Origin: Aptenodytes patagonicus | Lineage: Eukaryota > Chordata > Aves > Sphenisciformes > Spheniscidae | Length of the DNA stretch: 64,000 nt | Assembly: GCF_965638725.1 (NCBI RefSeq) | Contig: NC_134970.1 | Coordinates: 2,795,001 to 2,859,000 of the forward strand | Direction of reading: 5' to 3' | Part shown: positions 1 through 12,700 of the stretch, in pieces | Layout of the letters: each line of letters opens with the position of its first letter | How positions within the stretch are numbered: position 1 is the first letter of the stretch | Position numbers and translations under genes: made by a program | The notes under the pieces: generated by a model | Database searches by the model: none | Told to the model about the DNA's origin: nothing | What the model saw: only the letters and a program-made list of their open reading frames with translations

Positions 1-387
1 GTCGTGCTGCTGGAAGAAGACCTGGAGAAGGATGCACTAAAGTGTCATACATCAAAGAAGAAAAGCTTGGATCCTGTCTCGGTGGCTGCTGTACCGCACA
101 GTGCTGGAGAGGAGGAGAACTAGAGTGAATTTGCTGCTGTTCCCGGTTCCTGCAGTGTTCCCTGCTGGCTCGGTGGTTGGTGTCCTCCATTCCTGGACTT
201 TGCTTGATGGGGATCTCTGCTGCAGGAGCAGTCTCTGCACTCAAAGGCAGGCGAGCAGGGATAGGAGAGGTCGCCTCTAGATGCCAGAAAGGCCATTTGT
301 ATAAGCTCCTGGCAGAAGACCTCTTCTGGAACAGCTGCTGGCTGTAGGCCTGCTAAGCCCGAAGGTCAGGATAGCCTCTCTGCAAGC
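1..387 (+). other. SLC41A1: SLC41A1 5' leader / upstream sequence
   Basis: No coding potential continuous with SLC41A1: frame 1 is closed by TAG at 262-264. Part is probably 5' UTR of the start-codon exon, because human SLC41A1 also has an untranslated first exon. The upstream splice acceptor cannot be fixed. An acceptor-like pyrimidine tract ending in TGCAG near 151-155 is one candidate. The promoter lies outside the window. Confidence 0.5.
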
Positions 388-765
388 ATGTCTTCCAAGC
401 CAGAGCAGAAGGAGACCCAGCAGGCCAATGGGGCTGTGCTGCCCATTGTGCCCATGGACTGTCTCACCAGTCCAGACCGGGGGCAGCTGGTGGAGCCCTC
501 AGATTTCCTGGGATCCGATGGTGACGGGCTAGAAGTGGTGGTGTTGGAGTCCCGTGCCAATGCTAAAGGGGTGCGAGAAGAAGACGCCCTGCTGGAAAAT
601 GGCAGCCAGAGCAATGAAAGTGATGACACCAGCACAGACCGAGGTCCTGAGCCAGCCTCGCCCCTCAAGGAGACCTCCTTTTCCATCGGGCTGCAAGTCC
701 TCTTTCCGTTCCTCCTGGCAGGCTTTGGGACAGTTGCTGCTGGAATGGTGCTGGACATTGTGCAG
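388..765 (+). CDS. SLC41A1: SLC41A1 coding exon 1 (start codon exon)
   Basis: Codes residues 1-126 and ends in phase 0 at CAG|GTAGGA. It contains the cytosolic N terminus with the conserved [20 protein letters not shown] stretch, then the first membrane segment ([20 protein letters not shown]). Reading past the donor would hit a stop at 802-804. Confidence 0.96.
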
Positions 766-3700
766 GTAGGACTGATACTTCCCTGGCATGGCACTGGGCT
801 CTGAATCCTGTCTTTGTAGACCGTGGCTTGATCCCAAGCCAGGAGGGACTTGAATGCCAAGGCTCGTTCAGCAGATAGCAACTGTGAGGGGAGGAGACCT
901 GTTACCTCGCAGGCTGGTTGGAGTAGGGGGAGACCTCGGTGATGTCTGGAGCGAGGGGAGGAGAGGCTGCAGGCACCCCTGCACTGCAGCTGCCCTGCTC
1001 TGGCTCAGAGGAGGAGGTTGCAGCTGGCACATGTGCAGCCAAAGCACCTGCCTGGGAACTGAGACCACTCTGTGCATTACGGCTTGAAATAAAGCGCTTT
1101 CCTGATGGTGGCTGTAAACACCCCAACTCCAGTCGCTAGTTCCACAGGTCCTGTGTCCCTTTTCCATCTTCAATGTTTGCTGCGCTGTTCCAGCATGCCA
1201 GGCTTGTGCCAGCCAGGTTAATGATTCGCCTGTCGTAGTGTGTGCGGGACACTTGCATGCTGGCTCGCTCCGCAGGTCGAAGGCTGGCTGAGTGGCCCTT
1301 ATGTTGCCTTCTATGCTCTTGAAGCGGTCAGGGTCAGCTGGGCTGACGCCTCCTGAGAGGTGTGTGGAGGTGATGCTTAGGAGAGGCCAGCCAGAGAGCT
1401 GGCTGTTACCTCCGGATGAAAACTGATGTGTTACCAGACGTGATCTCTCGTTAGGTCTCTCGTGACAGGCGACACTGTGGGAACCCGACAGTTGCACAGC
1501 TTAGGTTTTATGTGGCAAATGTGACTTCACGGACCGTGGCTCCTGCAGCGGTCTCTCTAGCACAAGTTTTCCAAGCGTGTATCTCTGGCAGCCGATCAGC
1601 TGCTTAATCTCTTCTCCTTTGCTCTGAAAGACAGGCTGTGCAGAGTTGTCTTGATGCCCAGCCCAAACTTTGTGAGTAAGGCACAAAACTCAATCATCCG
1701 TGCAGTGTAGGCTTATGAAACTATTTGGATGGAGGAGGCAGCCATTTTGGAACTGTGGTCAACCAAAAATGCTCTGCTTGAAGCCCCTCTGTTTGTTTAA
1801 GTGGGGTAAACAAGCCCTTGCAGTGTTGGCATAGAAAGACTTGAATGTCAGTCACTTGTCTGTATTGCTGGCAGCTGCGATCATCTCCACCCGAGCTGTG
1901 TGCCAGTAAGGTAAGTCAGGCTTCTTTTGTATTTGTGGGTGGTCAAGCAGACACTTCTCTTGCTTTCTTGCTCCTAATGGGTATTTCCCTGCAAGCCTTT
2001 GCACGCTGGTCATCCTTACGGTTTCTCTTGATACAACCTGTTGAGAGAGATGTGAAGTGACTCAAAACAGGAAAGGCTGGCTGTGCTAAATTAATCAGGA
2101 GAGATTTATCAGAATAATTTTCTTAAAAAGAAAGACATTTCAAGTATGTTTCCTTTTGCAAGGTCCCTGTAAACTCATGCGTGGCTCTTCTGGCAATTTC
2201 CCAGAGCCAGTGATTTGAACCCAGCCTAAAGCCTTTCCTGGAGAAGGAACAGCCCTTCTGGCCAGGCAGGAGCAGGGCAGGGGTGGGATACTGCGGCATA
2301 CTGCTGTGTTCTCCTGCCTTTTTTTTTATGGCCATTAGAAATAAAGCTTTGTAATTCCTCTGTCCCACAGCAGCTCAGCATGTGGCTATGCAGCTTGTCC
2401 TGCCAACTCCTCTAGCTCCCTTTAGCCTTGGGATTAAATGAGGCATCTGAATGCCATAGGGTGGAAAAGGGAGGTGGGAAGCGTGTGGTCTCAGCTTGCT
2501 TGCCTGCAGAGTCTGGGGAGCTGATCTTGATAGCTGGCTTCCTAGAGACTCAAACCCTTGGATGAAAGGAGGGGAAGCATGTGGAGTGGGTAGCTGGTGC
2601 ACTGGAGCGGACTGGAGCCCTGTTGCTTTGGATGCAGCCGTGGTCTGTGATGGATGGAGGGCTCCATACACTCAATTTCCTCTGTTTTGGATAAATGGAC
2701 TAATCAGCCAGCTGTAATTGGTCTCCCCACTGTGAAAACAAGCAGCCCTGGCCTTTGGCTGTGCTGTCCCATTAATGTGTCCCTGTGAATTTGCCTCTCA
2801 GGAGGAGAATTTGCCTCTGCTCCCTTTGGGATTGGAGAGACCTTTGGGCCAGCTGACATGTGAGCATACCAACTGCTTTTTTGTGTACAGTAGAGGACTA
2901 TCGGTGCAGTCCCCTCTCCCAGCAGAGCCCCGATTGTTGCTTTCCAGACTTGTCTGCTCCCTGGAGATTCTTTGGATGGGATAGACAGTATTTCATACGG
3001 AGGAGGGAGTCTGCTCATTTCCACTGCTTGACCACCTCTGGTGTTAGCATCCTTCTGGGATGGGTCTTAGCCGGGGCCAGCGGGGAGTGCCAGCCCCGGA
3101 GCTGTAGCTCTCCTGTTAAGGCCGCTTGTTCCTTGATATTTTGGAGGGAGAGCGCTGGGAGAAGCGTGCTATGTGAAGCAGCCGCACCAAGGCAGTCATA
3201 GCTCCAACCTGCAGCACATCCCTCCCCTCTGAGCTGTCATGAATCACCATCCCGGTATAATCTGAGCGAAACCACGCTGTTACTCATGACTCTTGTAAAC
3301 CTTAACTTTGCATGTGGCGACTAAAAATGACAGAGGCTGAGAAGCAGCTGTTACCCTGGAAATATCTGCTGTCTGCAGGTGCAAAGCTTCTGAAAGGCAG
3401 CGAGCCTGCAGGAAACTGCAAAATGCCACCTGGGGTTTGATGTTTCTTCCAGAACCTCTGGCAGGCCGGGGTCCGATCTTGCCACTCCAGTGCTGCACGG
3501 GAGAGACCGAGGTCTGGTGGCTCTAGTATCTGGGTAGATTTGTGTAGGAAGGGACCACAGGCTTAGTAGAAAATGAAGCTGAAATAAGTTAAACCTAGAT
3601 TGTTTACAGTCTCTATGCTCCCCCTCCCCAGAGGGCAGGGAGGAGGCGCTGGAGGTGAAGTGCCTCTCCCTGTAATTCTCTTACACAGCTCTGCTGAAAG

Positions 3701-6700
3701 CCAGCCGGGAGCCCCCTTGCTCCCCAGTGCAGTGTGTTCGCCTTTGCATGGAGCAGACTGGACAGTCTTGGAGGATCTTGCGTGCTGTGTTAGCCTCCCT
3801 CCTTGCCCCTGAAAACACCTTATTTCTGTGCTTCTTGGAGGGGCTGTTACAGGCGGGAAAGGGATTTTTACCAGCTCGATGTCCTGAACTTAAATTCATA
3901 TTTCCTCCTCTCTCTCCCTCTTTTGTCTTCCCCAAACAGTCTGGCTCTGGTTCTCCCCTTGGAGCCACGTCGTGGGCACACGTTGCTGCAGGGAGCTTTC
4001 TTCTCTGCGGGAGCCAGGGAGGCCTTTGAGATGTACTAAGTGCCCGTAGACCAGTGTTGTATAACATCTTATATTAAGAAAGTTGGCAGGAGCCCATGGG
4101 TCCTGCTCTTTGCAGTGAGCAAGCTGCTGATGTCTGCAGAAATCTTCTTGTTTTCCTTCCCTGAAGATGGCTTTTATTCCTTTCTCCAGGAACACCCCTG
4201 TCTTGCTCAGGGAGCTGCTTTAGCAGGCTCCAGTTACAGCGGCTTCTGGCACCAGCTTGCAGTGCAGCCTCCTTTAAAGGTGTCCTGGTTTCGGCTGGGA
4301 TAGATTTTCTTCCCGATTCTCTCCCCCATCCCACTGAGCCGGGGGGAGTGAGCGAGCGGCTGTGTGGCGTTTAGCTGCCTGCCGGGTTAAACCACGACAA
4401 AAGGTTAATTTACAAAGCCAGGGTTGGGACAAGGTGAGGGAGGGCTGCGAACTCGTGCTAGCTATTGCCTGATCCCGCCTCTATGATCTCTGGAGGCAGA
4501 AAGAGCCAGGAAACTTTTGCACAGCACTTCCAGCCTGCGGTCTGACTAATGACGATGTTCCTTTCATTAAGTGATTCTGGTGACACCCAGCTCGTCCTGC
4601 TGGGAAGTGGGAGCGTGTTGCTTGCTGATTGAATTCTAGATACTGCTAAGGGAAGTCGTAGCAAAGGATTCACTGGTACAACAAGCAGCAAAATAATCAT
4701 AATGCCTGCCTAAAAATAGACTGAGGAGAGCCGTGCTCGCCTGTTCCTAGATGTGACCTTAAAGGAAGCACAGCCTGATGTGCTGCTGTGTCGCATGAAG
4801 TATTTCAGACTGATTCTCCCTCACTGCTCAGCAGTGAGCACTGAACTCAAATGTCCCCCTGCTCGGAGAGTCATGCAGAGCCGTACCCTTTCAGAGTGCC
4901 TCTGGCTGCGGTGGAAAGGTCTCCCAAGTCAGGAGCTCAGGTTAGCTGGGCGCAGGGTGGTTGGAGCAGGGGCTGCAGCAACCATGGTGGTTTCCTTAGG
5001 TGCTGCCCATCACAGCGCCTGGGAAAGGACTGTTCATTGCACGAGGAGAGTCTGGAAACCGGGTATCCTCAGGAGCCTTGTCCTCGAGCAGAGAGAGGGT
5101 TGTGGCTGTGCCTGAAATAACTGAGCAGCTTTCATCTGTGCACCTGGGAGCTGGAGAACATGGCTAGCTTGTCTTACCAAGCTGTCAGAAACGTTAAGGG
5201 GATTTTTATTGACTGGAAAACAGGTTTTTTTCCCCTTTGAGGAAAAACGGTCCCAGTTCATCCATCTCAAGCACTTACCTGCCTCCTGTGATCACAGTTT
5301 TCTCTCAAATGGTTTTTCAAGGGAGTGCAGGTTGAACATGGTATTGCAAAGGATCTGGCGAGAAACTGGAATTTGTTGGCTCAGTGGTGAAGGCAAGCAG
5401 CACAAAGGATGGAAAAATAAACAAAAATAACTGAAGTCCTTCCCCACAGGGAGTTATTAGTCATGCAGGTAGAGTGACTTGTATTTGCTGTAAGGTGTTG
5501 GCCGATAGTGTTCCTTGTCCTAGAAGGAAATACGTGTCCTGTTGGCTAGTTAGCCTGGTGGTCGGACACTGTCAAGGAGAGTGCTGCAAGAGATGGAGCC
5601 CATTGCAGGAAGAAAGCTGCGAGAGCTGTGACTTAACGTGTTCAGCGCAGCAGCCAGCTGTTGAGAGTGCGATTCCAGCCGTGCTCAGTGTCCTTTAAGG
5701 AATATGGCAGTCAGGCAATGTGGGAAGCGGGAGTTATTTTGGACACAGGGCCTTCTTGCAAAACATTCATGAAAATAAAGAATCGGGCAATGAGGTTTGT
5801 GTAGCTTGCAGGGGTTTTTTTAAATGCAGTTGTGAGGTTTTTTGGGGGTGGTTTTGTGTTTTCATGGAAGCCAGCTGCTCTCCTTTAAGACTGCTTACCC
5901 TGCAATTACTCTTCGTTTTTTCCTAAATAACCATGGCTGCCTATTCTGCCTCGTGCCCAAGGGAGCTGACTTGACTGTAGAGCCAGAGTAGTTATTAAAT
6001 ACCTGAGTAATGTAGGTGCCAGGTGAGGGCACGCATCTCCTCGGAGAGGTAGGGGGGAACGGAGACCACAGTGGGCTGCTTTTTGGAGCTGGCAGGATCA
6101 GGGAGCAGCAATGCCTTGCTCCAAAATGTATTTGTAAGACATACATGTAGGGAATGGTTCTCAGCTGAGACTGACCGAACTTCAGTACTCGATTCTGCCA
6201 AAAACTGCAAGTATTGGGCAAAGTCTCTTCATCTTTCCCTATTTTGGCCTCTGTATGCATAAACATTTTGTCAGTGGTTGATCTTTGGGGGATTTTTAAC
6301 TGAAAGTTTCAGGCTGAGATCCAGTTTTTAAGCTCAGCAGGAACATGTGGTCACTACTACACGAATGTCAAAAACAGTAAAATTGCTGCAAAATTCAAAC
6401 TGTGGCACCAGAAGGGGAACTGGGTTGTCTGCTCAGGGCCACATGCAGGCAGTGCCAGGTTGCAAAGGCGGATGAGTAAGTGACACTCAGTCCAAAGCAA
6501 AGGTTTCTAACAGCCATGATTATCTTTTTTTCTTTTAATCTTGCAGCACTGGGACGTCTTCAAATACGTGACTGAGGTATTTATCTTAGTACCTGCATTA
6601 CTGGGACTGAAGGGGAACCTAGAGATGACTCTGGCGTCTCGCCTGTCGACAGCTGTGAGTATTGAGGGAGCAGGATACCTGGTTGGGGAAGGGGAGGGAA

Positions 6701-9700
6701 GGCATATGCGCGTGTGGTGGCTGGGCAGACAAAAATCTCTCTGTGCACGGGCCTGTGAGGTCAGCGACCACTGAAACCAGAGCCTGGAGTTTAGCATGCT
6801 GGGAAGGTGTCTTCATCCCGCTGGACCGATCAGATTTGAAGGCTTAATAGTCCTTAAGCTTTGCTGACAGTTCACTTCCTTGTCACGGCTGCTCGTGGGC
6901 CTGGAGGCACGGTGCGTGAGCTGGCTTTGGCAGTTTAATGTCTGGAGTGCTTGGATCCGGTTTTCTTCATGAGGCAGCTGGGTGCAGGCATGTCGTCAAC
7001 GCAGGATAAAACAAGCCAGGTTCAGGAGGGCTAGGAGATGAGAGAGCCTGGAGAGAATTGTACGGCGAAGGCTAAAACAGAGGGGACGTTGCAGTGAGAG
7101 CTAGCAGGTGGATTGACAGCCTCTTGAAGTTGATGGAGAGGCATGGCTGGGCATTTCTCTTGCTAGAATTCAGTCTGATTCCTGTGAAACAGTGAGCTCC
7201 CTGTGAGAGACGGGGGCAGGCTCTGTTAGCTCCTCAAATACTGTGTTAGTCCAGCTGTAAATGAATTGCTTTGTGTTTAAATGTTTCTATAACACAGCAG
7301 TCTGTAGCTGAGCGGCGCTGGAGAGAGACTGACATCCTCTCCTAATGGGGACAATAATACTCCTTCCTTCTGCAAAGTATCTTCTGTTTGAGCATGTCAG
7401 CAAGTGACTGCCTGATCTTCCTGTGTTTCCCATGATGGGAGTATGTATAGCTTTGAATCTTACATCTGCAAGGTGTTAGCTGCCTGCTGCCAAGCTTTTA
7501 ACTCCACTGCCTCTGTGCTGTGAATTGCTGGAAGAGAGCGCCCTTGCAGCAAGCAGCCTAGTCTTGGCCTTGACAGTGCAGAGGAGCAGACGCGCGTTGG
7601 CCCGAGAGAGCTGCTCAGGAACTGCTCGCTGAGATGTAGGGATGGAGAACTGTCTGCCTGGGTGGTAGCAGCAAGCATAGCTAGCAGTGAGCTGCTTCTC
7701 AGCATGCTGCCTTCCCCTCAGCCTTCCCCTTACTGGTTGCTGCAGGAGAAAGCACAGGAGAGTGTTGAAGAGGTCTCTGTATGTCCGCTCTCCTGGGTCC
7801 TCTCTCGTTCTTCCATCCTGAGCAACGAGGTGATGCCAGCTGTGACTCTGCTCCTCAGTAGCTTCTTGTTGGCCTCTGAAGCCCAAGGTTTCTGTTGCGT
7901 TCCTGGAAGGCAGCAGAGCCAACAGTTTGAGCTGCTCATCCAGCCTTTGTCACCTGCAGCCCCTCTTGTCCCTCATGCAGTAGCTCCCTGTATGCACCCT
8001 AAGGGATGCTGCTGTCATCCACTGAACCGGTGGCACGTGGGCATCATATTCTGAAGAGTCTGGGGTGGTCCCTGCAGTCCCTGGAGAGCAGGAAGGCAAG
8101 CAGCATTTCCCTGGGCTAGCCCTTGGCCTGGCCTCTGCACCCCAGCCCCTGCCTGCCGATTCCTGCCGACTGTGGGGACCACCTCATTCATGGATTCAGC
8201 CCTTGCCCTTCGTTCTCTGAAGGAGCAGGGCGCTGAGCTGCCTGGGGGATGGTCGTGCCAGCATTACCTGGCAAAAGCTGGGCTGTGGCTGCTTCCCCTT
8301 GGTGCTGGTCTCCTCCCTCCAGGCGCTGCTGGGGAAGACAAAGCTGCTGGGAGGCTTCGCGCTGCCCCTGGCCCAGCTGTGCTCCGGTGCCAGGGCTTGC
8401 AGGGACAGAGGCTGAGCACTGCAGCTTGTGTGGCAGGCTGAGCTTTGTTTGCCCCTTCATTCTGGGAAACAAATCCCTTTGTTTTATTCGCTGTCTATTG
8501 TTCGGATCATGTCAGGATCCTTGCTGTCCCAGACACAGGCCGTTCTCCCTCGGCATTGGCCAGCTTGCACTTTCTGAGCATGGGCTTATTGGGGTGAGTG
8601 CTTGGCTCTCCTGGGACAAAGGCAGTACTTCTGCGGCCTCCGTTTTCTCCATCCTCTTCCCTTATGGGGCTGGCACGGAGCAACATTGGGGCAGGCTTGG
8701 CAGAGAAACGAGACTGTGCAGAAAGTCACAGGAATGCAAAACTTTCCCCTATCTGCTCCGGTGGCTGCAGCAGGGTCATGAGGAAACTGGCACAGAGAGC
8801 ACTCGTCTGGCTTGCCTGCCCGTCTGTGCCGGGCGGCTGCTGCCCTTGCGCCGGCTTGGTCTCCTGGTGCCTCCTCCTGCCCCTGAGCTGACGGCTGTGG
8901 GGTGGCATTAGCCTCGTGGGCCGAGACCCAGGCTTTGTTCTCTGTTTTCCTTTGCCCTGGCAGGAAGGAAGGCTGTGCTGCCTCTACATGAATCCCCTAG
9001 CCTTGCACTCTACCTCCTTGTATCTGCGTGTGGTGGGATAGGACGATCTCTTGGGCTTTCCTTTTCTTTCCTTGCCCTGTTCTTCCCTCAGCATGGGGGA
9101 CGCATGTGCAGGCGTGCGGAGGGAGCTCCCCTCTGACTAGGGCTTCACGGTGTGGGTCTCGTGCTCTCTCCGCAGGAAATCAGCCTGGAGTGGTTTCTCA
9201 GACTGGGGGGTTCTAATTAGTGCTGCATTAAGGCACCTCAGAAATTCCTTTCACAATTAAGAAGCAAAACTCTCCCATTAGTTAAAGGATTAAAATCCTG
9301 TTGCCAGTGACTACAGCTAGGTTATGTTAATCCCAACCTAATTGCCATGTGGCTGGAATTTTAAGGTCAGGCTTCATATGGAGCTCAAATTCCCGTGCTG
9401 GATGTGCTCAGTGCTACTCCAGTCAACTTTTTGTTGTTTTTTCCCCATTCTTTCCTCCGCTAAACTGACCAGAATAAATTCACTCCAGAGATGGACGCGT
9501 CTCAATGCTGATTGAAATGAGCTGGCAGTTCTCTCAAGCGCATGCAGTAAGGAGAGCAGAAGAATTGGTTGATCGCTGACTTCTTGTTTTTTGCAGAGGA
9601 CAGCAAGGAAACCTGAGAGGCAGAAATTGCTGCTGTATTGTTGAGCAGAAGTTTCAGTTTGACGCTGTCAGCCAGTAACTCCAACATGCATTTACCACTG

Positions 9701-12700
9701 CAGATTGCTTGAGCCTCTCCCTTAGGATTTCATAGTGACAAACTTGTTTCCTCTTCATGTTCATCAGCTTCTGATAATACAAGATTGGATATAAGCTTAT
9801 ACCCTCTGCCTATCCATTCTTTCCATGACCTAGACGGTGCTAGGGAAGAGCAGAACCCTTCTGCTCTGCAATAACCAGCAACCTGCAGTGATTCTGCTGG
9901 GTTATTTTGGATCGTATGCCAAGGAATTAAAGCAACTTCCCATCTGTTCTGGTTAGTCTGATTAGCATCTCCTGCAGTTGTAGCGGTGCCAGATGACCCA
10001 CCCGTGTGCCATGGCTGCTTCCCGCTACTCAGTAGGTCTCCACGTGGCATTAGCCTTGTTTACTCAGCTTTTAACTGAAACAGTAGTTCTTTCTGCCAGC
10101 TTCCTCTGCCCACATGATGCTACTCTGGCCTTGGTCCGTATGGGAGCTGAGGCACACAGATAGCTGACCTGGGAGTCTGTGCACCCCTATTTCCCTCCTG
10201 GCTGGCTGACCTGAGGTGCAGCATGACCCAACTGGGCCTGAGCCAGGCTTGGCTTGATCACCAGTGGAGTGAATTCAATGAGTAAATAAGCAGCAGTGCG
10301 TGACTCTGCATGGGGACAAAGTATATCTTGTTGCTTTTGCAAGATTTTCATCAGATGTACTATTGACGTCGATTCCCCTTTACGCTCCCTTCAAAACCCC
10401 CTCTGTAGTGGGTCTGGCTCCATTCCTGCCACGTCAAAGAGTGTCGGCCCGTTCCTGCAGCTGGGAAGGAGAAGGTGCCGAAGCTGAAACTGGGAACAGC
10501 TTTGGTGCTCTGGCGTACAAAACCAGACTTAACTGTTGGAAGAGGCACTGTAGTTACCCAGGGTGGATAGCCCAAGTGACGTTCACATACTGGGGTGTTA
10601 CTGCAGAGCTATGCCCCAGCTGTACACACATACGTGGACAGGCGCACGTTTTCCACTGAATTGCTCTCCCGTAAGAGCTGAGGATTTGAGGTCGTTACTC
10701 CTGTTCCTGGCACAAACTTGCGTAGCTGGAAGGCAGGAATTTGACTGGTAGCAAACGCAAAATGCTGTCAGTCTTTAATGATGTTGTGATGTCTTCTTGC
10801 AGGCTAATATTGGCCAAATGGATACACCCAAAGAGCTCTGGAGGATGATAACAGGGAACATGGCTCTGATACAGGTAAGGAAATGTGAAAGGAGAAGAAA
10901 GTGGGAGTATTGGTAGTTGGTGTAAGCCAACTGTGACAAGTGTCAGGTTTAAGTGCCTGCTTTTTGGTATTGTCAGCTTCTGGTCCCACAGTCATCTTAC
11001 CGTAACGGTTTGCTCTATAGGTGAGACTTGGTGTTTCCCTGCTAGATGCTAATCCACCTGGAATGGTGGTACCCTGGGTGGTGTTTCCCTCTTTCCTCAC
11101 CCCGGGACTGTTTTGCTCTCTTGGTGACTGTCTAGTTTTTATTTTCAGGTTCAGGCTACTGTGGTTGGCTTCCTGGCCTCAATCGCAGCAGTGATATTCG
11201 GATGGATCCCAGATGGGCACTTCAGCATTGACCATGCTGTCCTGCTTTGTGCCAGCAGTGTGGCTACTGCTTTCATTGCTTCCCTTGTTCTGGGTGAGAG
11301 ACAGACCCTGCACACCCTCCATGCACCTCTTCCTAAAATGATGGGCTGTCCTTGGCCTCATCCTGTTTTCTTCCTCTTTTTGGCTGTAGGCATGATTATG
11401 ATTGGGGTCATCATTGGATCCAGGAAGATGGGGATCAATCCTGATAATGTCGCCACACCAATTGCTGCCAGCCTGGGGGATCTCATCACCCTGGCTCTGC
11501 TTTCAGGAATCAGCTGGGGCTTGTACAAAGAGCTGGGTGAGGAGCAACAAAAGGCCTTTGTCTCTCCCTGGTCCTTCCACGTGCTGTTGCATCTCCCTTG
11601 CAATTCACCCTCTTCCTTTGCCCTTCCTGTTCTCGGGGTATATAGGATGGCTGGCCTGGAAGCTACCTCAGTTTTGGATTTCATCTTTTGTACTGTCAGC
11701 ACCAGCTGGGGATCCTCAGTGCAAAGCTGCAGCTGTAGATGCTAGACTTCCTCCTCCCTCCCCTCCACCTTCCTTCCCTGGCGGCTGGGATGCAAGGGAT
11801 GTGACTCAGCCAGGTTCAGCCAAAGGTGAAGCAACACTGGGAGGTCTTGCCCAGGAGTGGGAAGTGGGAATGAGCAGTTAGAAATTGAAGAGATCTCACT
11901 CGGATCTGTTGATAAAGCCCCTGTGAGTACACCAGGAGAAGGAAATGCCATGTCCTGCAGAGCTGAGGCTGGTCTGGTCTAGTTTGCCTGCCCTTACTGG
12001 AGTTTCTGACTCCAGGGGTGACAGCAGTCTGTAGGCAGGCTTGATGAGCTCAGCTGAGGCAGCACCCCACCTCATTGCAGCGGGATGTGTCCTTGATCTG
12101 TTGCCTCTGCTTATTTCCCCCTCAGAGAGCAAAGCCTACGTGAATCCTTTGGTATGCGCCTTCTTCATAGCTCTGCTGCCCATCTGGATCATCATTGCCA
12201 AGAAGAATGCAGCAACTCGGGAGGTGCTGTACTCTGGCTGGGAGCCAGTCATTATCGCAATGGCTATTAGCAGGTAGGAAGGCGTGGAGGAGTTCCTCTC
12301 CACCAAACACAGACGGACGACACATCCTTTCCCCCGGCCCTTTCAACCTCTTAGCCCTTGGTGGGTTCTGGAACAAGAGGGAACCAAACCTCTTCTGCTT
12401 CCACGGTCCAGACTGCCAGGAAACGGGAAGTTATTTTGTGTTTTCTAGACAAAGACAGGGGGTTCTTGGTCCCGAGGCACAGGAGTGATTAAGGACCTGA
12501 CTGCTGGAATCCAGGGCCTTAGCGATGTCCCAGCTGCTGCACAGGAGACTCTGGCATGGCCATGGAGTAAACACACATCCCATTTAGCAGTCTTCTGCAC
12601 AAGAGCCCTCTCTGCCCTCTGAAGGGCAGGATTGCTTTTGATTATTGTGTTGCAGTAAACTGTACATTAGGGGATTTGGTCCTTGATGGTTTTTGGCAGC

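Larger units (their letters stand above)
10875..12125 (+). other. SLC41A1: SLC41A1 introns 3-5
   Basis: This span holds introns 10875-11148 (274 bp), 11294-11389 (96 bp) and 11537-12125 (589 bp) around exons 4 and 5. The 96-bp intron is a multiple of three without a stop codon. Nothing else is recognisable. Confidence 0.85.

Noticed and set aside
388-804. 138-residue single-exon product of SLC41A1
   Set aside because: It is exon 1 read past a good donor; the spliced model matches the family over its full length.
8249-8911. 220-codon frame in SLC41A1 intron 2
   Set aside because: Low-information Cys/Leu/Trp-rich product in GC-rich intron; no family match and no splice sites in phase.
11161-11745. 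Independent 194-residue gene
   Set aside because: It is SLC41A1 exons 4 and 5 joined by a stop-free intron and then intron 5 sequence; reported as a retention candidate instead.
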